NCBI GenBank assembly: GCA_023415495.1
Contig: JAEZKK010000006.1
Location: 136,399 to 200,398, forward strand
Length of the DNA stretch: 64,000 nt
Origin: Bacteroidota bacterium
GTDB lineage: Bacteria > Bacteroidota > Bacteroidia > Bacteroidales > P3
Direction: 5' to 3'
Shown here: one piece after another, positions 8,846-17,567 of the stretch
Position numbering within the stretch: the first letter of the stretch is position 1
Layout: the number at the start of each line of letters is the position of its first letter
Translations under genes and position numbers: made by a program
Notes under the pieces: model-generated
Told to the model about the DNA's origin: nothing
The model's input: only the letters and a program-made list of their open reading frames with translations
Database searches by the model: none

Positions 8846-11506
8846 ATGCAGAAATTAATATTGCTTTCCATTAAGCTAAGGTATTTTTTGATAATACTAT
8901 TTGTAATTATCCCTTTTATTGGTTTAAGCAATAATAATCAAAAAAATATACTTTATGTTAGTTCATTTGGAGAGAATACTTATTGGTCGCAAAAAACAGA
9001 AAAGGCTTTAATAAAAACATTTAAGCAAGAAAATTATAATGTTAATCTAATTAATCTGTATTTAGACGAAGAAACATATCCAAAGTATGAAGATAGATTA
9101 AATATCCTAAAGAAATTCTTTATAAATAATAAAGAAGATATAGATGTTATCTTAGTCTTTGACTATAGTGCTACAAGTATATTTTTAAATTATACTGATT
9201 CAGTAATTAGTAAGATACCGATTGTATTTGTTTCTGAGTTAGAAAAAGGCGTGGAGATTAAATACCGAAATATGACTGGGATTATCTCTGACTATGGAGT
9301 TACTCAAACATATAAACTCGGACTTAAGATGTTTTCCAAAACTCAGAAAGTTTATATTTGGGCAGATGATTCACCAACAGGTAGGTTTTTTATTGAAAAT
9401 GCAAAGAGAAATCTAAAAGGGTATAATCCTGATATTGAAATTGAGTATGGTTTGAATGTTGAAAATTTAGAGGAGTTGAGAAAGAAATGTAGAAGTGTTG
9501 AACCAAATTCATTTATAATTTTCAGTACATGGTCGCTCGATACAAAAGGTAGGAAATATAGAGATAAGGAACTTGCTGAAATATTCTTTAATGAAGTCAA
9601 AGCCCCTATGTTTTGTACTTATGATGAGTCTATTGGCGAAGGTTTTATTGGAGGATATGTTCAAACTCCTGAACCTAATGCAATAGCTGCGGCAAGAAAG
9701 GCAATAAGAATATTTAACGGAGAATTTGTTTATAGGATGTATGCAGAGCATATTTCTCCAACTCTAATTTTAGATTTAAAAGGTATTGTAAAGTATGAGG
9801 GACACACAAGAACAATTCCAAGCAATGCAGTTTTGGTTAATAAACTTCAAGGTCAATTTCTTAAATTCCAGGGTTTTCTCATTCCAATAATAGTTTTACT
9901 ACTTTTAAGTGGCTTCCTTTTATATAATTTTATTTCTCAAAACTGGAAGAATGCTAAACTAAGAAATACAATAAAAGAGAAAGAAGAAAAAGAAAAGAGT
10001 TTGGAGGAAAACGTTAGGATTCTTTCTTCTGCAATTCCAAGTTTTAGAATTCTTGCATGGGTATATAATCAAAGGACGAAAAGTTTTAAATATGGAGTTA
10101 CTGATGAAAACGGGATATTAGAGATAAATAAAGAGAGTGATTTAGATTATGCTATGAGTTTTGTGAGGAAGGATTTTGAGGAAGGGTTTAAATCATTTTT
10201 TGGACGATTAGATGAAATTACAGAGATGAAAGAGTTTCATCTTGAATATATAGGGAGAATTCCAGGTGAGACTAAAGATTCTTGGTGGGAGATTAAAGGT
10301 AAAATTACCGAAATGGAGGATGAAGATGGGAGATATAAGATATTAAATGCAATTCATATCAATATTAATCGCTTTAAACAAATAGAAAATAGGTTGAATG
10401 AAGCATTAACCAAGGCAATTAGGAGTGATATATTAAAATCTAATTTTATTTCTAATGTAACTCATGAGATTAGAACACCCCTAAATGCAATAATCGGATT
10501 TGCAAGTCTAATAAATAATGATTTAGATGATGAATCTCGTCAGCAATTTACAGAGATAATTAAGCAAAATAGCGATAGTCTAATTAAACTTATTAGTGAT
10601 ATTCTCTTAATTAGCGAAATCCAATCTGGCTATTTTGAATTTAAACCTATAACCTTGGATTTAAGTCAACATATCTCAGAAATAGAAAGTATATTTCGCT
10701 ATCGTTTCCCTAAGGAAATTGAGTTTATTGTTGATAATCCATATAAATCCTGTATTGTTGAGGTGGATAAGGATAGGCTATTTCAAATGGCGAAGATATT
10801 TATTGAAAATGCTTTGAAATTTACTTATTCAGGATATGTCAAGATGGGTTACTATCAAGAAGGAAATGGGATAACCTACTATTGTGAAGATACTGGTATA
10901 GGCATAAAGGAAGAAGATATTGACAGTGTTTACTCATTATTCGAGAAAGCTAATTCAATGAAGGAAGGTACTGGGCTTGGATTAGGGATTGTAAAGACTA
11001 TGATTGAGAGATTAGATGGAAAATACGGAGTTGAATCAATTTATGGAAAGGGTAGTAGGTTTTGGGTTTGGATACCAAGTAGACAAATTCTTATTGACCA
11101 TGAAAATGAAAGTGAAACGAATATTGAAATCGATAATATTCAGAGAATTAAACCTAAGATATTGATTGTAGAGAGCGAAAGCTATACTTTTAATCTTTTA
11201 GAAAAGAATAATTATTCGGAGAATTATAATATTGTTGTAACACCAAACGATTCTGAAGTATTATCCTATATTCATAATGAAAAACCAGATATAATTCTCC
11301 TTGCAGAAAGTAATCAATATCTTGACGATTATGAAGTTCTTAAGAGGATTAGATTGGAGTTTCCAAATCTTCCAATTATAATTATCTCAGAGAAGGTTTT
11401 ATTCCATGAAAAGCCTAAGGCATTTAAGGCAGGTTGTAATGATTTTTTTGAAAAACCAATTGATATTGATTTATTACAAAATAAGATTAAAAAACTCACA
11501 GAATAA
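8846..11506 (+). CDS. hybrid sensor histidine kinase with degenerate receiver
   Basis: Membrane sensor of 886 residues from the ATG at 8846 (a TTG six bases earlier is less likely). Order: signal anchor (10-28), a periplasmic region of about 300 residues resembling ABC-transporter substrate-binding proteins (NILYVSSFGENTYWSQKTE onward), a transmembrane helix (about 345-365), a coiled coil, a PAS-like region, HisKA with NVTHEIRTPLN, and HATPase with N box FIENALKFT, G1 DTGIGI and G2 GTGLGLGI. The final 120 residues are receiver-like, but the phosphoacceptor position reads IILLAESNQY, Ala instead of Asp, and the acidic pair is weakened (LIVESES); the late Lys in FEKPID is kept. No DNA-binding domain or partner regulator is adjacent. 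It follows the ThDP gene by 11 bp. Confidence 0.87.
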   Translation: MQKLILLSIKLRYFLIILFVIIPFIGLSNNNQKNILYVSSFGENTYWSQKTEKALIKTFKQENYNVNLINLYLDEETYPKYEDRLNILKKFFINNKEDIDVILVFDYSATSIFLNYTDSVISKIPIVFVSELEKGVEIKYRNMTGIISDYGVTQTYKLGLKMFSKTQKVYIWADDSPTGRFFIENAKRNLKGYNPDIEIEYGLNVENLEELRKKCRSVEPNSFIIFSTWSLDTKGRKYRDKELAEIFFNEVKAPMFCTYDESIGEGFIGGYVQTPEPNAIAAARKAIRIFNGEFVYRMYAEHISPTLILDLKGIVKYEGHTRTIPSNAVLVNKLQGQFLKFQGFLIPIIVLLLLSGFLLYNFISQNWKNAKLRNTIKEKEEKEKSLEENVRILSSAIPSFRILAWVYNQRTKSFKYGVTDENGILEINKESDLDYAMSFVRKDFEEGFKSFFGRLDEITEMKEFHLEYIGRIPGETKDSWWEIKGKITEMEDEDGRYKILNAIHININRFKQIENRLNEALTKAIRSDILKSNFISNVTHEIRTPLNAIIGFASLINNDLDDESRQQFTEIIKQNSDSLIKLISDILLISEIQSGYFEFKPITLDLSQHISEIESIFRYRFPKEIEFIVDNPYKSCIVEVDKDRLFQMAKIFIENALKFTYSGYVKMGYYQEGNGITYYCEDTGIGIKEEDIDSVYSLFEKANSMKEGTGLGLGIVKTMIERLDGKYGVESIYGKGSRFWVWIPSRQILIDHENESETNIEIDNIQRIKPKILIVESESYTFNLLEKNNYSENYNIVVTPNDSEVLSYIHNEKPDIILLAESNQYLDDYEVLKRIRLEFPNLPIIIISEKVLFHEKPKAFKAGCNDFFEKPIDIDLLQNKIKKLTE

Positions 11507-11553
11507 TTACACGAAATCAAGAGAAAAAAGTTCAAAGTCTAATTAAATTAGTT

Positions 11554-12051
11554 CTATCCTTGATTCGATGTGATTTTGTCTAAGAATCCCTGGCAGGAAT
11601 CTTCTAATAAATCTATTACATTATCAAATCCTTTATCCCCTCCATAATATGGGTCAGGGATATAATTCTTAAGGAATTTTTTTCTGTAGTCTGTGATAAA
11701 CTCAATCTTCTTTATATGCTTAGGGTTTTTAGTTCTGGTTAATAGAGTTTGGAAATTATTATCATCCATAACCATTATATGGTCAAACTCTTCAAAGTCC
11801 TTGTTCTCAAACCATCTTGAGATTGAGGTAATATTATACCCTCTGTTTTCTGCAGCATCAATCATTCTGCTATCTGCATCCTCGCCTTGGTGAAGGTCGA
11901 TAGTGCCAGCAGAATCGATAAAAAACTCTTCTTCTAATCCCTTATCCTTTACAAACTTTTTCATTATAGTCTCTGCCATAGGGCTCCTACAAATATTACC
12001 CATGCATACAAAAATAATTTTCTTCATTTCTTTTTCCATTTTCTTCTCCAT
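11554..12051 (-). CDS. low-molecular-weight protein-tyrosine phosphatase
   Basis: Cytoplasmic phosphatase of the LMW-PTP family. The P-loop VCMGNICRSPMAE gives the C-x5-R-S catalytic signature, and the general acid lies in IPDPYYGG. The ORF can start at 12051, but the family N-terminus MKKIIFVC begins at an internal ATG at 12027; eight charged residues precede it, and the later start is equally plausible. Third gene of a minus-strand operon after the NUDIX and MFS genes (3 bp gap from the long start). In Bacteroidota such enzymes often act on tyrosine kinases of polysaccharide export; no such partner is visible in this window. Convergent with the sensor kinase, 47 bp apart. Confidence 0.9.
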   Translation of the reverse strand: MEKKMEKEMKKIIFVCMGNICRSPMAETIMKKFVKDKGLEEEFFIDSAGTIDLHQGEDADSRMIDAAENRGYNITSISRWFENKDFEEFDHIMVMDDNNFQTLLTRTKNPKHIKKIEFITDYRKKFLKNYIPDPYYGGDKGFDNVIDLLEDSCQGFLDKITSNQG

Positions 12052-12054
12052 AAC

Positions 12055-13245
12055 TCAAATATCTTTTCTTTTGTTTCTAATATAGTGCTTTGCTACTACG
12101 AATACAAACAATGTAAATGCTAATATGTTTATAGCACCTCCAAATAAATACATTCCTTTATAATCAACTGCTGCTATAAGAGTACTCCCAATTAGTATTC
12201 CTGTGCCAAGTCCTAAATCAAAACCAATAAAATAGGTTGAATTGGCAGTGCCTCTTCTATTATGCTCTGCAATATTGAGTATTAGGGTTTGAAATGAAGG
12301 TGTGAGGATTCCAAAGGCAATTCCGTAAAAGAAACCTAAAGAATAGAAGGCTAATGAATTTGTACAAAATGCAAACCCAATTACGATAAATATTAATGCT
12401 AAAAGAGAGAAGAAAATTATTTTAATCTCATATCCCTTATCTATTAGTTTCCCTATGGTAAATCGAGATAATAAGGTGCCTATTGACATAAAAATAAAGA
12501 AAAGACCTGTGTTTTTAACATGAATTTCCTGTCCAAACATAGCTGCATAGGAAACAGCAAATCCATAAGAAACAGCAATAAGCATAAAAACTATAAATTC
12601 GGGAAAAGCCTTAGTATAGAAAAATCTATCCAAGGACAGAGGGCTTTTATCGTTCGATTTCTTAGGGTTTGTTTTAATAAATAAAGAAATTATAAATCCA
12701 ATTAAACTGGAGAATAGGGCAGTATAGAAGATTGAATCGAAATTAAAATTATCATATAAGAATAATCCTACCATAGGTCCAAGAGCCATTGCTAAGGTCA
12801 TAGATAATCCATAATAGCCTATACCTTCTCCTCTTCTTTGAGCGGGTAATATATCGATTGCAAGTGTTGAGCCAGTAGTAGAAACCATACTCCAAGCTCC
12901 TCCTTGCAAAACCCTCACTATTACAAAAATAATTAGACTTGCAGAGATTAGATACATTCCAAATATTAAAGAAAAAGCACAAGTCATAATAATATATAGA
13001 TTTCTCCTTGCAAAGCGATCGGTAAAATATCCTGAGAAAGGTCTGGTTGCAAGAACTGCCAATACATAGACTGATAGGTAAAGACCAATATCATTTAATG
13101 GGATATGTAGGTTTTCAACCAAGTAGAATGGAAGTGTTGGCATAAGAATATAGAAAGCAAATGCCAATAATAGATTTGAAGTAAATATAAGAGTAAAGTC
13201 CCTTGACCAAATCATTGGTTTTATATTTGGATAATTAGTTTTCAT
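12055..13245 (-). CDS. MFS transporter
   Basis: Major facilitator superfamily exporter of 396 residues with about 12 hydrophobic helices. The loop between helices 2 and 3 reads GYFTDRFARRNLY, the MFS signature (G-x3-D-R-x-G-R-R type), and a related motif occurs in the second half (GKLIDKGYEIK). VLQGGAWSMVSTTGSTLA resembles motif C-like regions of drug/sugar efflux proteins. The substrate cannot be told from the sequence. Middle gene of the NUDIX-MFS-phosphatase operon, 20 bp downstream of the NUDIX gene. Confidence 0.87.
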   Translation of the reverse strand: MKTNYPNIKPMIWSRDFTLIFTSNLLLAFAFYILMPTLPFYLVENLHIPLNDIGLYLSVYVLAVLATRPFSGYFTDRFARRNLYIIMTCAFSLIFGMYLISASLIIFVIVRVLQGGAWSMVSTTGSTLAIDILPAQRRGEGIGYYGLSMTLAMALGPMVGLFLYDNFNFDSIFYTALFSSLIGFIISLFIKTNPKKSNDKSPLSLDRFFYTKAFPEFIVFMLIAVSYGFAVSYAAMFGQEIHVKNTGLFFIFMSIGTLLSRFTIGKLIDKGYEIKIIFFSLLALIFIVIGFAFCTNSLAFYSLGFFYGIAFGILTPSFQTLILNIAEHNRRGTANSTYFIGFDLGLGTGILIGSTLIAAVDYKGMYLFGGAINILAFTLFVFVVAKHYIRNKRKDI

Positions 13246-13265
13246 TTTATAAAAGTTGAAGTAAG

Positions 13266-13895
13266 TTATTGGAGTTTGATTTGTGAGAATAAATTTCTAA
13301 TACTAATATAGGATTGGGATAGAATCTTGTTTAGATTTTCAACTTTTATCCATTCTACTCTTTCAATTCCTTCTTCTTTTTGGGGAAAGGTCTCCTTAGC
13401 ATTCGATTCCATAAAATACCAATGTGTTTCTTTAAGTTCGTGTTTGCCTTTCATAAAATAAGTATGATATGTTACTCCAGCTTTCTCCTTTAATACCAAA
13501 TCTCTTATTCCACATTCCTCTTCAACCTCTCTTAATGCTGTTTCAGCCTCCGTTTCGTTTTGTTCTCTATGCCCTTTGGGAAGGTCGTATTTCCCATTTC
13601 TATATATAAATAATATCTCCTTTTTAGGGTTTATTACAATTCCGCCGGAGGCCTGAACAAAGTGATAGTGCTTAATGCACTCTAGCAAAATCTTACTTGG
13701 TTCTATATCTTTCGAGTATATTATTATTGAGTTTCTGTCATTTTTGTCGTTTAAAAGCTCTTTAAAATCCAAATTCCTGTAATTATTAAAATCACATTGG
13801 ATAATAGTTTTGTTATCAGTGTTATGTAAAACATCTTTATTATTTGTTATACAAACACTATGGTATTTTGTGAAAATTGTATACTTTTGCATCAT
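13266..13895 (-). CDS. NUDIX hydrolase
   Basis: Hydrolase of nucleoside-diphosphate-linked compounds. The NUDIX box is complete at about residues 108-130: G-x5-E-x7-REVEEECGI within GHREQNETE...LREVEEECGI, with the catalytic glutamates present. About 80 N-terminal residues before the NUDIX fold are conserved in many Bacteroidota homologues but have no known role. The first codons are ATG ATG; the first ATG (13895-13893) overlaps the pyrE ATG on the other strand by two bases. First gene of the operon with the MFS and phosphatase genes. Substrate unknown. Confidence 0.88.
   Translation of the reverse strand: MMQKYTIFTKYHSVCITNNKDVLHNTDNKTIIQCDFNNYRNLDFKELLNDKNDRNSIIIYSKDIEPSKILLECIKHYHFVQASGGIVINPKKEILFIYRNGKYDLPKGHREQNETEAETALREVEEECGIRDLVLKEKAGVTYHTYFMKGKHELKETHWYFMESNAKETFPQKEEGIERVEWIKVENLNKILSQSYISIRNLFSQIKLQ
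13882..13889 (+). promoter_or_regulatory. candidate -7 box for pyrE
   Basis: TACTTTTG matches the Bacteroidota -7 element TAnnTTTG. Transcription would begin at about 13894, at the pyrE ATG itself, giving a leaderless message. No TTTG was found at the usual -33 distance, so this is moderate evidence only. Confidence 0.4.
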
Positions 13896-14550
13896 GAATA
13901 ATTATAAAGAAACAGCCATTCAAACTGCTCAATTTCTTTTGCAAATTAAAGCAATAAAATTGAATAATGAAAATCCTTTTACCTGGGCATCGGGAAGAAA
14001 GTCTCCGATTTATTGCGATAATCGCATAACATTATCATATCCAGAAATAAGAACATACCTGCGTCAGCAATTTGTCAATAAAGTTAACGAACTTTTTTCA
14101 GATATTGATGTGATTGCAGGTGTAGCAACTGGAGGAATTGCTCAAGGTGTACTTGTTGCACAAGACTTAGGAAAGCCTTTTGTTTATGTTCGTCCTCAAG
14201 AGAAGAAACACGGACTTACAAATAAAATAGAAGGAGATATTAAGCCTGGTCAAACAGTATTAGTAATTGAGGATTTGATTTCTACTGGCAAGAGTAGTCT
14301 TCAAGTTGTGGATACCTTAAGAGAAGAGGGTTGTGAGGTTAAGGGAATGGTAGCGATATTTACTTATGGATTAGATGTTGCTATTAATGCATTTAGTGAA
14401 AAAAATGTTCCTTTGCTAACAATTACTGATTATGATACTTTGGTAGAAACAGCGACCGAACAAGGATATATTAAGGAAGAAGATTTAGAGTCTCTTGCTT
14501 TATGGAGAAAAAATCCAGAGCAATGGTCTGAGGAAAGAATGAATGGTTAA
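13894..14550 (+). CDS. pyrE: orotate phosphoribosyltransferase
   Basis: Joins orotate to PRPP to make orotidine monophosphate in pyrimidine synthesis. The start is set at 13894 (MNNYKETAIQ): the preceding 28 codons are open but form a hydrophobic stretch foreign to the family. Conserved features are FTWASGRKSPIYCDNR near the N-terminus and the PRPP-binding loop VLVIEDLISTGKSS. 218 residues is normal. Divergent from the NUDIX gene with overlapping start codons, followed by a strong hairpin terminator at 14573. Confidence 0.96.
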   Translation: MNNYKETAIQTAQFLLQIKAIKLNNENPFTWASGRKSPIYCDNRITLSYPEIRTYLRQQFVNKVNELFSDIDVIAGVATGGIAQGVLVAQDLGKPFVYVRPQEKKHGLTNKIEGDIKPGQTVLVIEDLISTGKSSLQVVDTLREEGCEVKGMVAIFTYGLDVAINAFSEKNVPLLTITDYDTLVETATEQGYIKEEDLESLALWRKNPEQWSEERMNG

Positions 14551-14572
14551 GATAAAAAGTTAAACCCCAAAG

Positions 14573-14601
14573 AAAGGCGTTATTGATTAACGCCTTTTTT
14601 T
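14573..14601 (+). terminator. Rho-independent terminator after pyrE
   Basis: A 10-bp perfect stem (AAAGGCGTTA / TAACGCCTTT) with loop TTGAT, followed by a T run to 14601. It sits 23 bp after the pyrE stop codon. Confidence 0.9.
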
Positions 14602-14619
14602 ATCTTTAATACAATTTAT

Positions 14620-15033
14620 ATGATGAAAATTGAAAGTAATAAAAAGCTAATTAACAAATCATCACAGGAAGTATTCGATTTTCTAACCGATTTTACTAAT
14701 TTCAGTTTACTTGTACCTGATAAGGTAGAGAATTGGAAGGCTACAAACGATAAATGTTCTTTTACAATCAAAGGCTTTGGAGAGTTTGGGATGAGAATTA
14801 TTGAGAAGAACCCATATATTTCAATAATAATCACAAACGACGAAGAGGTTTCCATGCCAATAGGCTTTAAATTCTTTTGGGAATTTATAGAGAAATCTAA
14901 TTCTTCGGTTGAGGTTATGGCTGTTTTTAATTTAGATATTAATCCTATGATGGGAGTTATGGTTAAGAAGCCTTTATCGGAGTTTATCAATGTCCTTGTT
15001 GAGAAACTAAAGGAAAAGATGGAATCAAATTAG
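14620..15033 (+). CDS. SRPBCC-family protein
   Basis: 137-residue protein of the START/SRPBCC ligand-binding fold (polyketide cyclase-like). The family pattern at the N-terminus is visible: NKKLINKSSQEVFDFLTDF, followed by alternating beta strands and the long C-terminal helix PLSEFINVLVEKLKEKM. Such proteins bind small hydrophobic ligands or act as lyase/cyclase; the particular function is unknown. It lies between the pyrE terminator and the OmpA-family gene (24 bp), and may be co-transcribed with the latter. The start could be either of two consecutive ATG codons. Confidence 0.75.
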   Translation: MMKIESNKKLINKSSQEVFDFLTDFTNFSLLVPDKVENWKATNDKCSFTIKGFGEFGMRIIEKNPYISIIITNDEEVSMPIGFKFFWEFIEKSNSSVEVMAVFNLDINPMMGVMVKKPLSEFINVLVEKLKEKMESN

Positions 15034-15057
15034 TATTAGAAACCTAAAAAATAAAAT

Positions 15058-17022
15058 ATGAGAAAGCTATTATTTCTTTTCTTTTTAATCTTTATTTCTT
15101 CAAATCTTCTTTCGCAAGAAATGCAAATAACTAATTTTGACCCTTGCTATGAAGATATTAATGAAAAATTGAAAAAGAAATTCTCTAAAGCTTTCGAATT
15201 GTTTGAAAAAAGAGATTACCATAATTCATCTTTATTATTAAGAGAATTAATTAAAGACGAAGAGAATTTTGCTTCTGCTCATTTCCTTATTTCAATTATT
15301 GGAAGTTATAAACAAAATCAAACTATAGTTGAGAAATACACTCTTTTAACTCAAGAGGCTTGCAGTGATTTCCACCATCCTTTATATTTCTATTTTAAAG
15401 GAGTTATTGATTATTCAAATGAAAATTATTCCAGTGCTATAGTCAATTTCAATAAGTTCTTTGAGAATTATACCGAAAGAGGAATAATTACTGATAGTAT
15501 ATTCAACGATTGTGAGAATTATTTGGAGTGGTCGAAATTCTTAGATAGAATACAAAAAGAAAAGATTCCTTTTAATACTTATAAAATTACAGAACTATCA
15601 ACAAAAGATAATGAATACCTTCCAAGTATTACTATGGATGGAAATAGATTATATTATAATAGGAGAATGGATGTAAGGATTGATGCCTCTGAGAGTTTCT
15701 TTCAACAAAATAATACTGAAAAAAGAGATTTATTATGCTATTCTGATAAAATGGATAATGGTAAATTCTCAAACTATACTATTCTTGATGAACCCTTTAA
15801 TTTTAATTCAATCCAATCCTCACCCTCTTTAAGAGCAGATAATAAAGTTATATTCTTTTCTCAATGTGAAATTAAAGGTGGAGAGTTTGATTGTGATATA
15901 TATTATTCAAAATACTTGGATGGTTACTGGAGTAATGCAATTAGTTTAGGCGGAGATGTAAATAGAAGTGATTCTCGGGAATTGCAACCTTGCGTTTCTC
16001 CAAATGGTAGGGTTTTGTACTTTGTTTCAAATCGTCCTGGGGGAAGAGGTGGTTATGATATATGGATTGCTTATAAACAGGAAAATGGTTCTTGGGGTAG
16101 AGTTCAAAACGCAGGAGTAAGAATTAATACTGAATTTGATGAGAAATCTCCTTTTCTTCATCCAGATGGTGTTAGTTTTTACTTTTCTTCTAATGGCTGG
16201 AAAGGAGTAGGAGGGTTTGATAATTTCTATTTACGTTTAGATAAGAAAGAAATGAAGACTCCTATCAATATGGGAACTCCAATGAATACTGATAGAAATG
16301 AAGAGGGGTTTGTTGTAGATTTGAATAATAGAGGGTATTTCGCTTCTAATCTAATGAATGAAGATGGGAATTGGGATATTTATACATTTGATTTATATAA
16401 TGATTTCCATTCCTTGCCAACAATAATTGCAAATGGGAGAGTGATATTAATAGATGATGATTATAAAAATGTAAGTTTAGAGTTAATCTCTTTGAAAGAT
16501 AAGAAAAAGATAATTTATGAGGTTGATGAAAGAAATGGAGAGTTCTCACTTGCATTAAAAAAGGATGAACCATATATTATTAAGGCAAAGAGTGAAGGGT
16601 ATGCTTTTGAGTCAAGACTAATTAATAAGTTTAATGCAAAGGATGAAATAATATTAGAAATGTCACCTTTAGTTATTGGAGAAGGTTATATTATAAATGA
16701 TATTCTTTTTGAAACTAATAGTTATGAGTTAAGTCAAGAATCTAAGGATATAATTATGGAATTTGTGGAATATCTTAATCAATATCCTCGTATTCGTTGC
16801 ACTATAGAAGGTCATACCGATAATATAGGAAATGAGGAAGAAAATCTTATTCTCTCAGAAAAAAGAGCTAAAGCTGTTGCTGATTTTATTATTAATTCAA
16901 GAATACGAGAGGATAGAATTAAGTATAAAGGATATGGTTCAAAACAACCAATACAAGATAATTCAACCCCAGAAAAAAGAGCTCTAAACAGAAGAACTGT
17001 CTTCAAAATAGATGCATTATAA
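15058..17022 (+). CDS. PorE-like TPR/PD40/CRD/OmpA protein (T9SS-associated)
   Basis: Exported protein of 654 residues with signal peptide (LLFLFFLIFISSNLLSQ). Order: tetratricopeptide-like repeats (about 30-150), a PD40/WD40-like beta-propeller (about 170-460; repeated patterns such as CVSPNGRVLYFVSNRPGGRGG and FLHPDGVSFYFSSNGWKGVGG), a carboxypeptidase-regulatory-like beta domain (about 465-535), and a C-terminal OmpA peptidoglycan-binding domain (EGHTDNIGNEEENLILSEKRA). This is the architecture of PorE of the type IX secretion system and of other Bacteroidota OmpA proteins. Unlike PorE I see no lipobox cysteine after the signal peptide, so assignment as the true PorE is uncertain. Confidence 0.75.
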   Translation: MRKLLFLFFLIFISSNLLSQEMQITNFDPCYEDINEKLKKKFSKAFELFEKRDYHNSSLLLRELIKDEENFASAHFLISIIGSYKQNQTIVEKYTLLTQEACSDFHHPLYFYFKGVIDYSNENYSSAIVNFNKFFENYTERGIITDSIFNDCENYLEWSKFLDRIQKEKIPFNTYKITELSTKDNEYLPSITMDGNRLYYNRRMDVRIDASESFFQQNNTEKRDLLCYSDKMDNGKFSNYTILDEPFNFNSIQSSPSLRADNKVIFFSQCEIKGGEFDCDIYYSKYLDGYWSNAISLGGDVNRSDSRELQPCVSPNGRVLYFVSNRPGGRGGYDIWIAYKQENGSWGRVQNAGVRINTEFDEKSPFLHPDGVSFYFSSNGWKGVGGFDNFYLRLDKKEMKTPINMGTPMNTDRNEEGFVVDLNNRGYFASNLMNEDGNWDIYTFDLYNDFHSLPTIIANGRVILIDDDYKNVSLELISLKDKKKIIYEVDERNGEFSLALKKDEPYIIKAKSEGYAFESRLINKFNAKDEIILEMSPLVIGEGYIINDILFETNSYELSQESKDIIMEFVEYLNQYPRIRCTIEGHTDNIGNEEENLILSEKRAKAVADFIINSRIREDRIKYKGYGSKQPIQDNSTPEKRALNRRTVFKIDAL

Positions 17023-17199
17023 AATCATCCTGATTTATAAATAAGATAGATAAGGACGAATTACAACATAATGCGGGATTAAATAAGTCCTAAAACTAGT
17101 AGTAGAATGGGTATTCTATTGGGTGCAGAATGAGTATTCTACTATGCATAGAATGGGCATTCTATACCTTGTATTATCAAATAAATCATCCTGGTTTAT
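17022..17199. repeat. near-identical 17-bp direct repeats flanking array A
   Basis: AAATCATCCTGATTTAT at 17022-17038 and AAATCATCCTGGTTTAT at 17183-17199 differ at one base and enclose the word array at 17104-17164. The left copy begins in the last codon of the OmpA-family gene. They may mark an inserted or duplicated segment. Confidence 0.7.
17104..17164. repeat. phased word array A, three units, 23-bp step
   Basis: The 15-base words AGAATGGGTATTCTA (17104), AGAATGAGTATTCTA (17127) and AGAATGGGCATTCTA (17150) start exactly 23 bp apart. Each is an inverted repeat AGAAT-N4-ATTCT. The 8-bp spacers differ. Confidence 0.9.
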
Positions 17200-17260
17200 G
17201 GCCTTTTCATTCCTGTTCTATGTCTTTAAGCTGCTATCTGTATGAAGTAATCAGGTTGTA

Positions 17261-17297
17261 AAAAAATAGATGAGTACTTTTTCTACTCATCTATTTT
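17261..17297 (-). terminator. terminator of the rubredoxin gene, possibly bidirectional
   Basis: A 14-bp perfect stem (AAAATAGATGAGTA / TACTCATCTATTTT) with a 7-nt loop. The stem ends in A/T runs on both sides, so it can stop transcription in both directions. It lies 29 bp past the rubredoxin stop. Confidence 0.85.
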
Positions 17298-17325
17298 GAA
17301 AATAATTGATTTCTGGTTTTGAATT

Positions 17326-17484
17326 TTATTCAACTGAGAAATCTTCTTTACCTACACCGCAAAGAGGGCATACCCAATCATCTGGAATGTCTTCGAAGCT
17401 GGTTCCTGGAGCGATTCCACTATCTGGATCACCTAATTCTGGGTCATAAACATAACCACATACGTCGCATACATACTTTTTCAT
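17326..17484 (-). CDS. rubredoxin
   Basis: Small one-iron electron carrier of 52 residues. Both iron-binding pairs are present: CDVCGYVYDPE near the N-terminus and CPLCGVGKEDF near the C-terminus, with the usual PGTSFEDIPDDW between them. Start chosen at the second of two adjacent ATG codons (MKKYVCDVCG); the first ATG would add one Met (17487). Rubredoxin is the customary electron donor of FprA-type flavoproteins and of rubrerythrins; fprA is at 5372. It has its own promoter (17568-17600) and a terminator at 17261. Confidence 0.97.
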   Translation of the reverse strand: MKKYVCDVCGYVYDPELGDPDSGIAPGTSFEDIPDDWVCPLCGVGKEDFSVE

Positions 17485-17567
17485 CATAATGAATTTTAGT
17501 TGTAAATAATTTAATTGATTTTTTTATTAGCATTTGTAAACTTGTATTTACATCAACTAATAGAGTG

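Larger units (their letters stand above)
17023..17325. other. intergenic region between convergent genes
   Basis: The 303 bp between the OmpA-family gene and rubredoxin hold the direct repeats, word array A and the terminator at 17261. No coding frame or RNA gene was recognised in the remainder. Confidence 0.7.

Noticed and set aside
13810..13893. 28-codon extension of pyrE
   Set aside because: A hydrophobic sequence unlike the family, overlapping the NUDIX coding region; MNNYKETAIQ is the normal start.
17104..17164. CRISPR-like array
   Set aside because: Words of 15 bases, spacers of 8 bases, only three units, and no cas genes in the window.
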